DNA of 64,000 nt from Verrucomicrobiota bacterium (GTDB taxonomy: Bacteria; Verrucomicrobiota; Verrucomicrobiia; CAIQCK01): NCBI GenBank assembly GCA_026397915.1, contig JAPLTX010000014.1, positions 62,001 through 126,000 on the forward strand. The letters are read 5' to 3'. The notes beneath the pieces were generated by a model. It had not been told where the DNA came from and did not search any database. It worked only from the letters and a program-made list of their open reading frames with translations. The position numbers and the translations under genes were made by a program. Each line of letters begins with the position of its first letter. Within the stretch, counting starts at the first letter, position 1. Positions 34,725 to 43,099 of this stretch are shown piece after piece.

Positions 34725-35491
34725 ACTCATTCAGTCTTGAAAATAAAGTCATCGTCCTCACCGGCGGCGCGGGATTGTTTGGGCGCGGGCTGGTGACCGC
34801 CATCGCCGCCGCTGGCGCGAAGCTGGTGATCGCGTCACGCGATGTCGCCAAGCTGGAAGCAGTCGCCGCCGAGGAAACCGCCAAAGGCCGCTCCGTCGTG
34901 GCGGAGAAGCTCGACCAGGGCGACGAAGCTTCCGTGCTGGCGCTGCGTGATCGTGTGCTGGAGCGTTTTGGCCGCGTGGACGGGCTGGTCAACAACTCCG
35001 TGGCGCGCCCGATGAAATCGCCAAACGCGCCAGTTGCCGCGTGGGAGGAATCCATGCGCGTCAACGCGACAGGTGTATTCCTGATGACGCGTGCGTTCGG
35101 CGAGGTGATGTGCCGGCGGAAAAGCGGCAGCATCGTCAACATTGGTTCCATGCAGGGCATGATCGGGCCGAGCCTCGAACTCTACGAAGGCACGAACATG
35201 GGCGAGCCGCCGCCGGATTACTTTTTCCACAAAGGCGGCATGATCAACCTCACGCGCTACTACGCCGCGCTGTTCGGCCGCGACAACGTCCGCGTGAACT
35301 GCCTTTCGCCCGGCGGGTTCTTCAACCACCAGCCGGAGCCGTTCCTGAGCCGCTATAAATCGCGGACGTTCTTGGAACGAATGGCGGATGACACCGACCT
35401 CGGCGGGCCGGTGATTTTCCTGCTCAGCGAGGCGGCGCGCTACGTCACCGGCGTGAACCTTCCGGTGGACGGCGGCTACACGGCCAAGTAG
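34721..35491 (+). CDS. Short-chain dehydrogenase/reductase (SDR)
   Basis: 256 aa, classical SDR. VIVLTGGAGLFGRGLVTAIAAAGAKLVIASRD holds the TGxxxGxG nucleotide motif; LVNNSVA stands in for NNAG; IGSMQG supplies the catalytic Ser; YFFHK is the YxxxK pair; VTGVNLPVDGGYTAK is the usual C-terminal end. It probably oxidises or reduces the sugar acid handled by the adjacent aldolase. The start overlaps the aldolase stop. Confidence 0.9.
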   Translation: MNSFSLENKVIVLTGGAGLFGRGLVTAIAAAGAKLVIASRDVAKLEAVAAEETAKGRSVVAEKLDQGDEASVLALRDRVLERFGRVDGLVNNSVARPMKSPNAPVAAWEESMRVNATGVFLMTRAFGEVMCRRKSGSIVNIGSMQGMIGPSLELYEGTNMGEPPPDYFFHKGGMINLTRYYAALFGRDNVRVNCLSPGGFFNHQPEPFLSRYKSRTFLERMADDTDLGGPVIFLLSEAARYVTGVNLPVDGGYTAK

Positions 35492-35707
35492 CGGAGTTCA
35501 TTCGCAATGGTCGGTCGGCACTAGGCATGCCGGTGTGGATATGCCGATGATCTATGCGCCAACGATTTGATCCCGGTGGCATCATCGTGGGCTTCGCCTG
35601 CCAATAAGTTCGCATTTGGCACGTTGAACAACAGATGTGAGAAGCAAACTCAACCGAACTGTGTTGGGAAAGCAAAGATGAAGATGGCTGTGCAGCAGAG
35701 AAAGCTT

Positions 35708-38338
35708 ATGAATAAGATCTTTTGTCTGGTGATCGTGTTGTTGGTCACGGTGACGGCAGGGGCGCAGACGACCACGCAATCCGCCCCGGCGTGGGAGTGG
35801 GCTGGGTGGGGCGGTGGTGGTTTTTTCTTCTCGGCTGTATTCCATCCGACCAAGGACGGCGTGATCTACATGGGCGGCGATGTGGCGGGCGTTTACAAGA
35901 GCGAGGACCACGGGCGTAACTGGCGGTTGATCAACAACGGGTTGGCTGATTACGCGGTTTACTCGCTCGCCGTGGACCGCACGGCGCCGCAGACGGTCTA
36001 TGCCGCAACGGAGGACGGTCTTTGCAAGAGCATGGACGGCGGCGAGCACTGGCGGTTGCTGCCTAATACCGGCCGCAAGGAGTTGCGGATCACCGGCGAG
36101 AGGAAGCGCAGCATCCGTTGCGTCGCCGTAGACCCGACCGATGGCAAGACTGTCTATGCGGGCAGCCCTGCCGGCCAAGTCTTTAAGAGCACGGACGGCG
36201 GGGAAACGTGGCAGGTGGCCTATGAGAAGGCGGGCGAGCAGGATTCACCGGAGATGCTGCGCGTGCAGTTCGGCAAGGTGGACAACAGTTGGTGCGGCGG
36301 GCTCTGGCTGCCGCTGGCTTTCCCGCAGGGCGTCACCTCCACCGATTGCGCGGGCTTCGGCTTTTCGTTCAAGGGCGATGGCACGTTGCCAAAGGACTGT
36401 TTCGTCACGCTCAAGACCACGACCGGCGTCCCCTATCGCAGCCGCAATCTGCGCGAGTTGTTCAAGCAGACTGAGTGGGGAGACGTGGTGCTTGGCGCGA
36501 AGGACTTCGTCCTCGATCCCGATTACGTGAAGAGCCATCCCGACGAGGCGCGGGCTTATTCCGGCACGCCTGACTGGGCCGCGATGAATCGCATGGATTT
36601 CGCCTGCGTCGGCCCGCTCATGAACGAGGCGCCCGTGGGTAAGTTCACCCGCTTCTTCTTCGCCCTCAACCGCGCGCCGGAGGGCCAGCCACAGTCGGCG
36701 GCGACACCGCATCAGCATGTCGTCAGAGAGTTCTCCAAGAACAAGAGCGTGCAGACATACGGCAACATCCGCATTGGGTCTTTGCAGGGCGGCACCATCT
36801 ACAGCGTGGCGGTCGCGGCGAAGGAGCCTGCGCTCGTGCTCGCGGCGACCGATGACGCGGGCCTCTTGCTCAGCAGCGACGCGGGCAAAACCTGGCGCGA
36901 ATTGGCCACGCCCAAAAAGGCCGCGAGCGTAGCTGTGGCCGAGAGCGATCCAAACATCATCTACGCCACCTTCTTCACGGACGGCGTCTGGAAATCGTCC
37001 GACAAGGGCAAGACTTGGAAAGACCTCTCACAAAGCTTCCCGAAGAAATGTTCCCTGTGCGAAGTGGCCGTGAGTCCCGTGAATCCGCTCGACGTTTGCG
37101 TCATCGGCTCCATTGATTGGAACGGACGCTTCTTCTATTCCAACAACGGCGGCGAGACTTGGACGGAGTCTTCGCAACTGACGCCCGATTCCATCGCCAA
37201 TCCCAGCATGGCGACCGAACACCCCACGGCGGCGAGGTTGAGCGCACCGAGGAATCTCACCATCAATCCGCTGAACCCCAAGGAACTCTTTATCGCCGCC
37301 AACTGGCGTCCTTGCCTCAGCGCGGACGGCGGACGCACCTGGACCGAGCGCGTGCGCGGCGCGGACATCTCCTGCGTGTATGACCTCCGCTTCCACAAAG
37401 GCCGCACCTACGCTGCGGCCATGGACGAGGGCGTGCTCGTCAGCGAAGACAACGGCGCCCGCTGGCGCGCGCTCTGGCCCCTCAAATACGACTCCAAGCT
37501 CGGCGGCCACTACTGGCGGCTCGCCATCTCCGACAACAACGGCAGCGACCGTATCGTCAGCACGTGCACATCGTGGAATTCCGGCATCCCCGGCTGCGTG
37601 GTCATGAGCGACGACGGCGGCAAGACCTACGCGAGCAGCGCCGCCGGCCTGCCCGCGACCATTCCGACCGCGAACACCATGTGGGGGCATGGCGGCCCGC
37701 GCGCGCTGGTTGCCGACCCGAAGAACCCGCTGACGCTCTATCTGGGCATTGACGGCGATCCCTCATCAGGCAAGAGCGGTGGCGGCGTCTTCAAGTCCGA
37801 GGACGGCGGCCGCACGTGGGCGCCGCTTCCCGGCCAGCCCGGCAGCCGCCGCATGTTCTTCGGACTCGCCGTTGACCCAACCGATTCCAAGCGGCTCTAC
37901 TGGGGCACCTGCTCCACGGGCGGTGGCCTCTACCGCAGCGAGGACGGCGGCGCGTCGTGGCAGCGCATCTTCAAGAACGAGACGTGGGTCTTCAACGTCC
38001 ACGTGACGGCCGACGGCACCGTCTATTGCCCCGGCAACAACCTCTGGCGCAGCACGGATCACGGTAAGAGCTGGAAACAGCTCACGAAGTTCCCGTTCAG
38101 CTCCCGCATCATCGTGGCCGTCGAGACCGACCCGGCCGACGCCAAACGAATGTGGCTTGCGACCACCACATGGAGCAGCGCGACCGAGGGTGACGTGTAT
38201 GAGACCCGCGACGCAGGCGCGACGTGGCAACAGATCACCGGCAACCTGCCTTACCGTAAACCGCTACTCCTGCGCTACAATCCCGCCACGCGCGAACTCT
38301 GGGCCGCTGGCGTCTGCCTCTTCAAGTGCCGCCGGTGA
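35708..38338 (+). CDS. Exported large beta-propeller protein (VPS10/sortilin-like, BNR repeats)
   Basis: 876 aa from the ATG at 35708, the start that gives a clean signal peptide (MNKIFCLVIVLLVTVTAGAQ). The whole protein is propeller: GGDVAGVYKSEDHGRNWRLI, ATEDGLCKSMDGGEHW, VFKSTDGGETW, LLLSSDAGKTW, VWKSSDKGKTWK, YSNNGGETW, FKSEDGGRTW, LYRSEDGGASW and WRSTDHGKSW, at least nine blades, so two propellers as in xyloglucanase GH74 or VPS10-type proteins. About 150 residues (WCGGLWLPLAFPQG onward) are inserted after the third blade. Possible GH74-like glycanase; the catalytic Asp pair is not established. Confidence 0.8.
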   Translation: MNKIFCLVIVLLVTVTAGAQTTTQSAPAWEWAGWGGGGFFFSAVFHPTKDGVIYMGGDVAGVYKSEDHGRNWRLINNGLADYAVYSLAVDRTAPQTVYAATEDGLCKSMDGGEHWRLLPNTGRKELRITGERKRSIRCVAVDPTDGKTVYAGSPAGQVFKSTDGGETWQVAYEKAGEQDSPEMLRVQFGKVDNSWCGGLWLPLAFPQGVTSTDCAGFGFSFKGDGTLPKDCFVTLKTTTGVPYRSRNLRELFKQTEWGDVVLGAKDFVLDPDYVKSHPDEARAYSGTPDWAAMNRMDFACVGPLMNEAPVGKFTRFFFALNRAPEGQPQSAATPHQHVVREFSKNKSVQTYGNIRIGSLQGGTIYSVAVAAKEPALVLAATDDAGLLLSSDAGKTWRELATPKKAASVAVAESDPNIIYATFFTDGVWKSSDKGKTWKDLSQSFPKKCSLCEVAVSPVNPLDVCVIGSIDWNGRFFYSNNGGETWTESSQLTPDSIANPSMATEHPTAARLSAPRNLTINPLNPKELFIAANWRPCLSADGGRTWTERVRGADISCVYDLRFHKGRTYAAAMDEGVLVSEDNGARWRALWPLKYDSKLGGHYWRLAISDNNGSDRIVSTCTSWNSGIPGCVVMSDDGGKTYASSAAGLPATIPTANTMWGHGGPRALVADPKNPLTLYLGIDGDPSSGKSGGGVFKSEDGGRTWAPLPGQPGSRRMFFGLAVDPTDSKRLYWGTCSTGGGLYRSEDGGASWQRIFKNETWVFNVHVTADGTVYCPGNNLWRSTDHGKSWKQLTKFPFSSRIIVAVETDPADAKRMWLATTTWSSATEGDVYETRDAGATWQQITGNLPYRKPLLLRYNPATRELWAAGVCLFKCRR

Positions 38339-38502
38339 ACCGTTCGGAGTGTGACCCGACGGGCCAGAGACAAGATTGAGGCATTGCGCTTGGGAAACCG
38401 CGCATCAACCTGCTGTCAAAGGTGGCTGCACGGAGAAGCAGCGCAAACCACTTGTGCCAGCCTGCTCGTGTCGCTTGGGACTCACAAAGCCAATTTCTCC
38501 GC

Positions 38503-38531
38503 CTGACAAGCGGGAGCCGCTCTGCTATAAG
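38503..38531 (+). promoter_or_regulatory. Putative sigma70-type promoter for the oxidoreductase at 38584
   Basis: CTGACA at 38503-38508 and TATAAG at 38526-38531, spacer 17 bp. It lies in the 245-bp gap after the propeller gene and about 55 bp before the ATG at 38584, which has a good ribosome-binding site (CAGGAGATAAC). The two oxidoreductases that follow probably form their own unit. The rest of the gap holds nothing recognisable. Confidence 0.5.
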
Positions 38532-38583
38532 CCTCGTGACTTTTCGACAACACAAACCTTCCACCACCAACACAGGAGATAAC

Positions 38584-39606
38584 ATGGTCAACGTCGGACT
38601 CATTGGACTCGGCTTCATGGGCGTCACCCATTTCAAGGGCTACAAGAACATCCAGAACGCGCGCGTCGCCGCAATTTGCGACAGCATTGACAAGCGGCTC
38701 ACCGGCGACTGGCGCGACATCAAGGGCAACATCGGCGACTCCGGCGGCGTGCAGGACCTCACCGGCGTTGCCACCTACAAGGAAGTGGACCGGTTGCTGG
38801 CCGACCCCAACGTGCAGCTCGTGGACATCTGCCTGCCGACCGGCGCCCACCGCGACGTGACCATCCGCGCGTTGCAGGCCGGTAAGCACGTCATCTGCGA
38901 GAAGCCCATCTCCGCCGCGCTCAAGGACGCCGACGCGATGGTCGCCGCCGCCAAGAAATCGGGGAAGCACCTTTTCCTCGCGCAGGTCGTGCGGTTCTGG
39001 CCGGAGTTCAAATATGCTGCCGAGTGCGTCGCCGACGGCCGCTACGGCAAACTGAAGGGCGCGCACCTCCGCCGCATCATCTCGCAGCCCGACTGGCTCG
39101 TGGGCGATTGGCTCGCATCGGCCAAGGCGAGCGGCGGGCCGCTGATTGACCTCCACATCCACGACTCGGACTTCATCGTCCACGCCATCGGCATGCCGAA
39201 GCGCGTGAGCAGCCAGGGCATCGTCGCCAAGGGCGTCGTTACCTACGTCGTCACGGAGTATTCGTTCGGCCCGAAAGGCCCGGTCATCACGGCCCAAGGC
39301 GGCGCGGTGGCCACCAAGGGGCTGTGCTTCGAGCACGGCTACGATTTCTACTTCGAGAACGGCACGCTCCAGTTCAACTCGCGCATGGGCTTCCCGCTCA
39401 CCTTGTGGAAACCCGACGGCACCTCCGAGAAAGTGGACCTCTCCGCCTACGAGGACGGCTACGTGGCGGAGTTGCGCCACGCCGTGGATGTCGTGGACGG
39501 CAAAGCGCCGAAGAATCTCCTGACCGCCGCCAGCTCTCGCAACGGCCTGAAGCTGACGCTCGCCGAAGGCAAGTCGGCGATGACCGGCAAGCCGGTGAAC
39601 GTGTAG
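38584..39606 (+). CDS. Gfo/Idh/MocA family oxidoreductase (cytoplasmic)
   Basis: 340 aa. MVNVGLIGLGFMGVTHFKGY is the Rossmann motif; VDICLPTGAHRDVTIRALQAGKHVICEKPIS has the EKP catalytic motif; SGGPLIDLHIHDSDFIVHAIG is the substrate-domain helix with the conserved D-x-H-x-x-D. No signal peptide. Start chosen at 38584, 8 bp after AGGAG; the longer open frame upstream overlaps a promoter. Probably oxidises a sugar released by the exported enzymes. Confidence 0.9.
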   Translation: MVNVGLIGLGFMGVTHFKGYKNIQNARVAAICDSIDKRLTGDWRDIKGNIGDSGGVQDLTGVATYKEVDRLLADPNVQLVDICLPTGAHRDVTIRALQAGKHVICEKPISAALKDADAMVAAAKKSGKHLFLAQVVRFWPEFKYAAECVADGRYGKLKGAHLRRIISQPDWLVGDWLASAKASGGPLIDLHIHDSDFIVHAIGMPKRVSSQGIVAKGVVTYVVTEYSFGPKGPVITAQGGAVATKGLCFEHGYDFYFENGTLQFNSRMGFPLTLWKPDGTSEKVDLSAYEDGYVAELRHAVDVVDGKAPKNLLTAASSRNGLKLTLAEGKSAMTGKPVNV

Positions 39607-39697
39607 CGGCGCGGTCTGCCAAAACGTGACGGTTCGAAACCGTGGAGTAGAAGGTTTCTCTGGCGTGGCTTTTGCGACGGCGCTAGGATGCGCCGTC

Positions 39698-41068
39698 ATG
39701 AACACAGGAATCCCCGCGAATCCAACGACACAGCATTCCCTCTCCCGGCGCCAATTCCTCAAGCACTCCTCGCTCGCCACAGCCGGCACAGTGGCAGCCG
39801 CCCAATTTCCGTTCGTCCTCAGCAGCCAGGCGGCGGCGGACTTTCAAGTCCGCGTCGGCGTCATCGGTTGCGGCGGGCGCGGCACAGGCGCGGTGCTCAA
39901 CGTGCTTGGCGCGTCCACGAAAGTGATCTATCCGCAGGCGGGTTATCACACCGAAGACGCCGCGAAAGGCGCGGCATCAGCCCGCAAAAACATCAAGGTC
40001 GTTGCGCTGGCGGACATGTTTCCCGACCGGTTGGCGCGGTGTCGCGAGCAATTGAAGAAGATCGACGTCAGCGTCGGCGACGAATTCTGTTTCACAGGAT
40101 TTGAGGGCTATAAAAAACTGCTGGCGGTTGGCGAAATCAATTATGTGATTCTGGCCACACCGCCGCATTTCCGGCCGGCGCAGCTCAAGGCCGCTATCGA
40201 AGCCGGCAAACACGTGTTCGTGGAAAAACCTGTCGCGGTGGACCCGTTCGGCGTGCGTATGGTCGTCGAGGCCGGCGAGTTGGCCAAGCAGAAAGGCCTC
40301 GGCATCGCCGCCGGCACGCAGCGCCGGCACCTGCCCGGTTATCGCGAGACCATCAAGCGCATCCAGGACGGTGCCATCGGCGAGATCATGGAGTGCCGCG
40401 CCTACTGGAACGGCGGCGAGATTTGGGTCATCGAGCGCCAGGCGGGCTGGAGCGACATGGAGTGGCAGTTGCGCAACTGGAACTACTTCACGTGGCTCGG
40501 CGGCGACCACATCGTCGAGCAGCACGTTCACAACCTCGACGTAATCAACTGGGTCATGGGCGCGCATCCCATCCGCGCCATCGGCCTCGGCGGACGGCAG
40601 GCGCGCACCGCTCAACGCAACGGCCACATCTACGATCATTTCGCGGTCGAGTTCGAGTATCCGAACGGCACGCGGATGTTCAGCCAGTGCCGCCAGATCA
40701 ACGGCTGCGACGGCAAGGTGGAGGAGTTTGTCCTTGGCACGAAAGGCTCCAGCAACTGCAAGGACAGCATCATCGTCAAGGGCGGCGAGGGCTGGCGTTA
40801 CAGCGGACCGCCGTGCAACGCCTATGAGCGGGAGCACCTGAACCTCATCCAGAGCATTCAAGACGGCAGACCGATCAACGAGGCGCGCGCCATTGCCGAG
40901 AGCACACTCACCGGCATCATGGGCCGCGAGTCTGCCTACAGCGGCAAGACGCTGGAGTGGGAAAAAGTCTATAACTCGCCAATGAAACTCGGCCCCGACA
41001 AATACGAGTTTGGCAGCCTGCCATTCCCCGAAGTGGCTATTCCGGGAAAGTATCGTTTCCCAGCGTAG
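39698..41068 (+). CDS. Tat-exported Gfo/Idh/MocA family oxidoreductase
   Basis: 456 aa from the ATG at 39698. Twin-arginine signal LSRRQFLKHSSLATAGTVAAA shows export in folded form with bound cofactor. RVGVIGCGGRGTGAVLNVLG is the Rossmann motif with the extended GGRG typical of the exported planctomycete/verrucomicrobial subgroup; YVILATPPHFRPAQLKAAIEAGKHVFVEKPVAVDPFGV has EKP. The C-terminal domain has GGDHIVEQHVHNLDVINWVMGAHP. Some exported members act with tightly bound NAD(P) as glycosidase-like or epimerase enzymes (family knowledge). Lies 91 bp after the previous oxidoreductase. Confidence 0.9.
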   Translation: MNTGIPANPTTQHSLSRRQFLKHSSLATAGTVAAAQFPFVLSSQAAADFQVRVGVIGCGGRGTGAVLNVLGASTKVIYPQAGYHTEDAAKGAASARKNIKVVALADMFPDRLARCREQLKKIDVSVGDEFCFTGFEGYKKLLAVGEINYVILATPPHFRPAQLKAAIEAGKHVFVEKPVAVDPFGVRMVVEAGELAKQKGLGIAAGTQRRHLPGYRETIKRIQDGAIGEIMECRAYWNGGEIWVIERQAGWSDMEWQLRNWNYFTWLGGDHIVEQHVHNLDVINWVMGAHPIRAIGLGGRQARTAQRNGHIYDHFAVEFEYPNGTRMFSQCRQINGCDGKVEEFVLGTKGSSNCKDSIIVKGGEGWRYSGPPCNAYEREHLNLIQSIQDGRPINEARAIAESTLTGIMGRESAYSGKTLEWEKVYNSPMKLGPDKYEFGSLPFPEVAIPGKYRFPA

Positions 41069-41071
41069 GCG

Positions 41072-42061
41072 TTATTGCTTCTGCAATAGTTCGCTGAGTC
41101 GAATCCGCCAGCACGCTGCCGAGCGATGCTTCGGACGATCTTCGCCGCCGAGCGTCCATAACCACTCGCGCGTCTTCACGAGATGAACCATTGAGCGGAT
41201 GGGTAACCGCGTGCTCGGTTTGTAACGGTCGGAGGCGATGTCGTAGATGAAGCTCTCGTCGGTGAAACCTTCCTCGGCGTTCTTGAAGCCACCGGCGAGG
41301 AAGATTCGTTTCTCATCCAGCGCCACCGCCGTGACGCCGCGCGCGGCGAATGGAAACGGGCTGATCGGCTTCCACGACCGCGTCGTGAGGTCGAAAGCAA
41401 ACGCGGCGCTTCGGTTCACCACTTGTTTGCCGGCCGCTTCCCATGTCGCGCCTGTGAAGGCAAAGACGCGCCCTTTGCCGGCAGCCACCGCCACCAGCGC
41501 GGTCGGGCCAGCGGGATAGTCATGGAGACGTTGACCTTCCTTCGAGCCGCTGCGCCACTCGAAGCAGTGCGCCGTAACCGTGCTGAAGTCCGCGATTTCT
41601 GCCGCGCCGCCGATGACGAACAAGCGTCCGTCAGCAAAACCCGCTCCAGCAAGCGTTGCCGGCTGCGGCAGACGTGCAAGCTGCTGGGGCAGGCGGTCGG
41701 CCTTCCATCCCCAAATTGCGTCAGCCGTTTTCTGTCCGTCGCTGCCGCCGGCGCTGAAGGGGCCATCATACGCAGCATAGCCCAGCGGTGCGGACAACGG
41801 CGGCAGCGATTTCCACGAGTTCGCCTTCGCATCAAACCGCCAACGCTTCGTGAGCCATTTCTTCGTGTCGTTTTCCCAGTTGGTCCCGCCGGCGACGAGG
41901 ATATCCTCGCCCGCTGCAAAGCAAATCATTCCGCCGTTCGGCTCCGGCAGGTCGGGCATTCGCTGCCAACCTTCAGCCGCGGAGGAAATCGTGGTGGTCA
42001 TGAGAGTAATCCAGAGACACGCATCAGTCAGTCTTGCGCGTCGTTTTGTCGTCGGGGTCAT
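41072..42061 (-). CDS. Exported Kelch-repeat protein (NanM-like propeller)
   Basis: About 329 aa. Repeats of Kelch type: EDILVAGGTNWEN, RLFVIGGAAEIAD, AFTGATWEAAGKQVVNRSAAFAFDLTTRSWKPI, RIFLAGGFKNAEE and LWTLGGEDRPK, which fold as a six-bladed propeller and resemble N-acetylneuraminate epimerase NanM. Start is uncertain: ATG at 42061 gives a plausible signal (RRARLTDACLWITLMTTTISSAA) but overlaps the preceding gene by 38 bp; ATG at 42001 removes the overlap and the signal. Last gene of the MFS operon; convergent with the oxidoreductase, 3 bp apart. Epimerase role is inference. Confidence 0.72.
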   Translation of the reverse strand: MTPTTKRRARLTDACLWITLMTTTISSAAEGWQRMPDLPEPNGGMICFAAGEDILVAGGTNWENDTKKWLTKRWRFDAKANSWKSLPPLSAPLGYAAYDGPFSAGGSDGQKTADAIWGWKADRLPQQLARLPQPATLAGAGFADGRLFVIGGAAEIADFSTVTAHCFEWRSGSKEGQRLHDYPAGPTALVAVAAGKGRVFAFTGATWEAAGKQVVNRSAAFAFDLTTRSWKPISPFPFAARGVTAVALDEKRIFLAGGFKNAEEGFTDESFIYDIASDRYKPSTRLPIRSMVHLVKTREWLWTLGGEDRPKHRSAACWRIRLSELLQKQ

Positions 42062-42590
42062 TGGCGCGTTCATAAACATCCATCGTCCCATGCGGCGGCA
42101 ACCAGTCGGCACGATGGCGGACATCGTGCTCGCCGCTCAATTTGCCGGTCTTGCTTGGCGTAGTTGCATCGTCACTGCGGCGGAGTTCCCACCAGCATTG
42201 GCCGCAGTGGTTATGCTCGTGGTCCACGACCCAGCCATGTTCTTTCAGCAGCGGCCCGATCCAGCCCATGCAGTGGTCGCAGTAGTCGTGGTATTGGCGG
42301 AGGCCGTTGCGCGTCAGGAAGCCTTTCGATGGACACTCGTGCATGTCTATGCGGAACACGGCATCCGTGGCGGTGCAGTAGTAGCCAGCCCCCTCGTCCA
42401 CGAGCGTGTGACCCCAATACTCCTTCATTCCCTCAATACCCTTTGCGCCGATAAGCGCTGCGGCATGGCGCTGCGAGTCGCAGCGAATCGCTTCATCCCA
42501 ATACTCGCGGACCAACGGTTCGCCGCCCTGCTGGCGCAGCCATTCGAAGGTCCATTCGTAGTGGCCGCAAAAATCGTAGCAGCCTAACAT
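42024..42590 (-). CDS. Cysteine-rich conserved-looking protein, unknown function (partner B)
   Basis: 188 aa from the ATG at 42590, overlapping partner A by 7 bp. I do not recognise the family with confidence. Notable are many Cys and His residues in patterned positions: MLGCYDFCGHYEW, HECPSKGFL, YHDYCDHCMGWIGPLL and HEHNHCGQCWWELR. The pattern C..YC.HC..H.H..C..C recalls L-2-amino-thiazoline-4-carboxylic acid hydrolase-like proteins, but this is a weak resemblance. Paired cysteines suggest a metal or thiol-dependent hydrolase in the cytoplasm (no signal peptide). The last ~45 residues are polar and probably unstructured. Confidence 0.7.
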   Translation of the reverse strand: MLGCYDFCGHYEWTFEWLRQQGGEPLVREYWDEAIRCDSQRHAAALIGAKGIEGMKEYWGHTLVDEGAGYYCTATDAVFRIDMHECPSKGFLTRNGLRQYHDYCDHCMGWIGPLLKEHGWVVDHEHNHCGQCWWELRRSDDATTPSKTGKLSGEHDVRHRADWLPPHGTMDVYERANDPDDKTTRKTD

Positions 42591-43093
42591 GACGCCTCCT
42601 TGATGCACGCCAAGTCCTGCGGCGCGGGCGCGGCATCGCGCCGGAGAAAAGTCTGCCGGCACGAGCCGTTGCCGCCTTCGACACGCACTGTCAGCCGGGC
42701 TGGCGCGGCCATCGCCTCTCCGATGAAGTAGCAGTGCTGGCAGAAACACGGCACAATCTCGCGCTTGCCTTTTCTGAGGTGTGCGATGGCCGGACAGACG
42801 CGGACGTTGACAGTCACGCTCGCAATGTCGGCGCTCACCTCTACTTCCGCGCCCGGCTCGGCGGCGAAGAACGCGCGCCAGTAGTCCGCGATGGCAGGCA
42901 AGCCGCCTGCGCTCCAGCGCGCGGCGACCGGCGCGAAGTAGCGCGCGCCGAGGTCGGTCCAGTATCGGCGCAGGCCCTCGATGCCGAAATTGTTCAGCAC
43001 AAAGCGGAAGGTCGCATTGATCGCGAAGTAAAAATCCGCCGCGCCAACCGGCTTGGTGTCGGTGTAGGACAGAGGATTGCCGGAGGGAGTCAT
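42584..43093 (-). CDS. Cysteine-rich conserved-looking protein, unknown function (partner A)
   Basis: 169 aa. Helical N-terminal half (FYFAINATFRFVLNNFGIEGLRRYWTDLGARYF) and a C-terminal half with VCPAIAHLRKGKREIVPCFCQHCYFIGEAMA and NGSCRQTF: C-x-C-x2-C plus two further Cys, a likely metal site. No signal peptide. It lies 6 bp after the MFS gene stop and is coupled to partner B. The conserved HCYFIGEAM core suggests a family member rather than a random ORF. The two proteins probably form a complex or act in sequence on what the MFS protein imports. Confidence 0.7.
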   Translation of the reverse strand: MTPSGNPLSYTDTKPVGAADFYFAINATFRFVLNNFGIEGLRRYWTDLGARYFAPVAARWSAGGLPAIADYWRAFFAAEPGAEVEVSADIASVTVNVRVCPAIAHLRKGKREIVPCFCQHCYFIGEAMAAPARLTVRVEGGNGSCRQTFLRRDAAPAPQDLACIKEASC

Positions 43094-43099
43094 GATTTT

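Noticed and set aside
35617..35624. TTGGCACG, resembling a sigma54 -24 element before the large propeller gene
   Set aside because: The -12 GC element (TTGC) is missing at the required spacing, so chance match is likely. I saw nothing else in the 216-bp gap 35492-35707.
41073..41088. 6-bp hairpin TATTGC-TTCT-GCAATA at the convergent oxidoreductase/Kelch junction
   Set aside because: AT-rich short stem without T-tract, partly inside the Kelch coding sequence; too weak to call a terminator.
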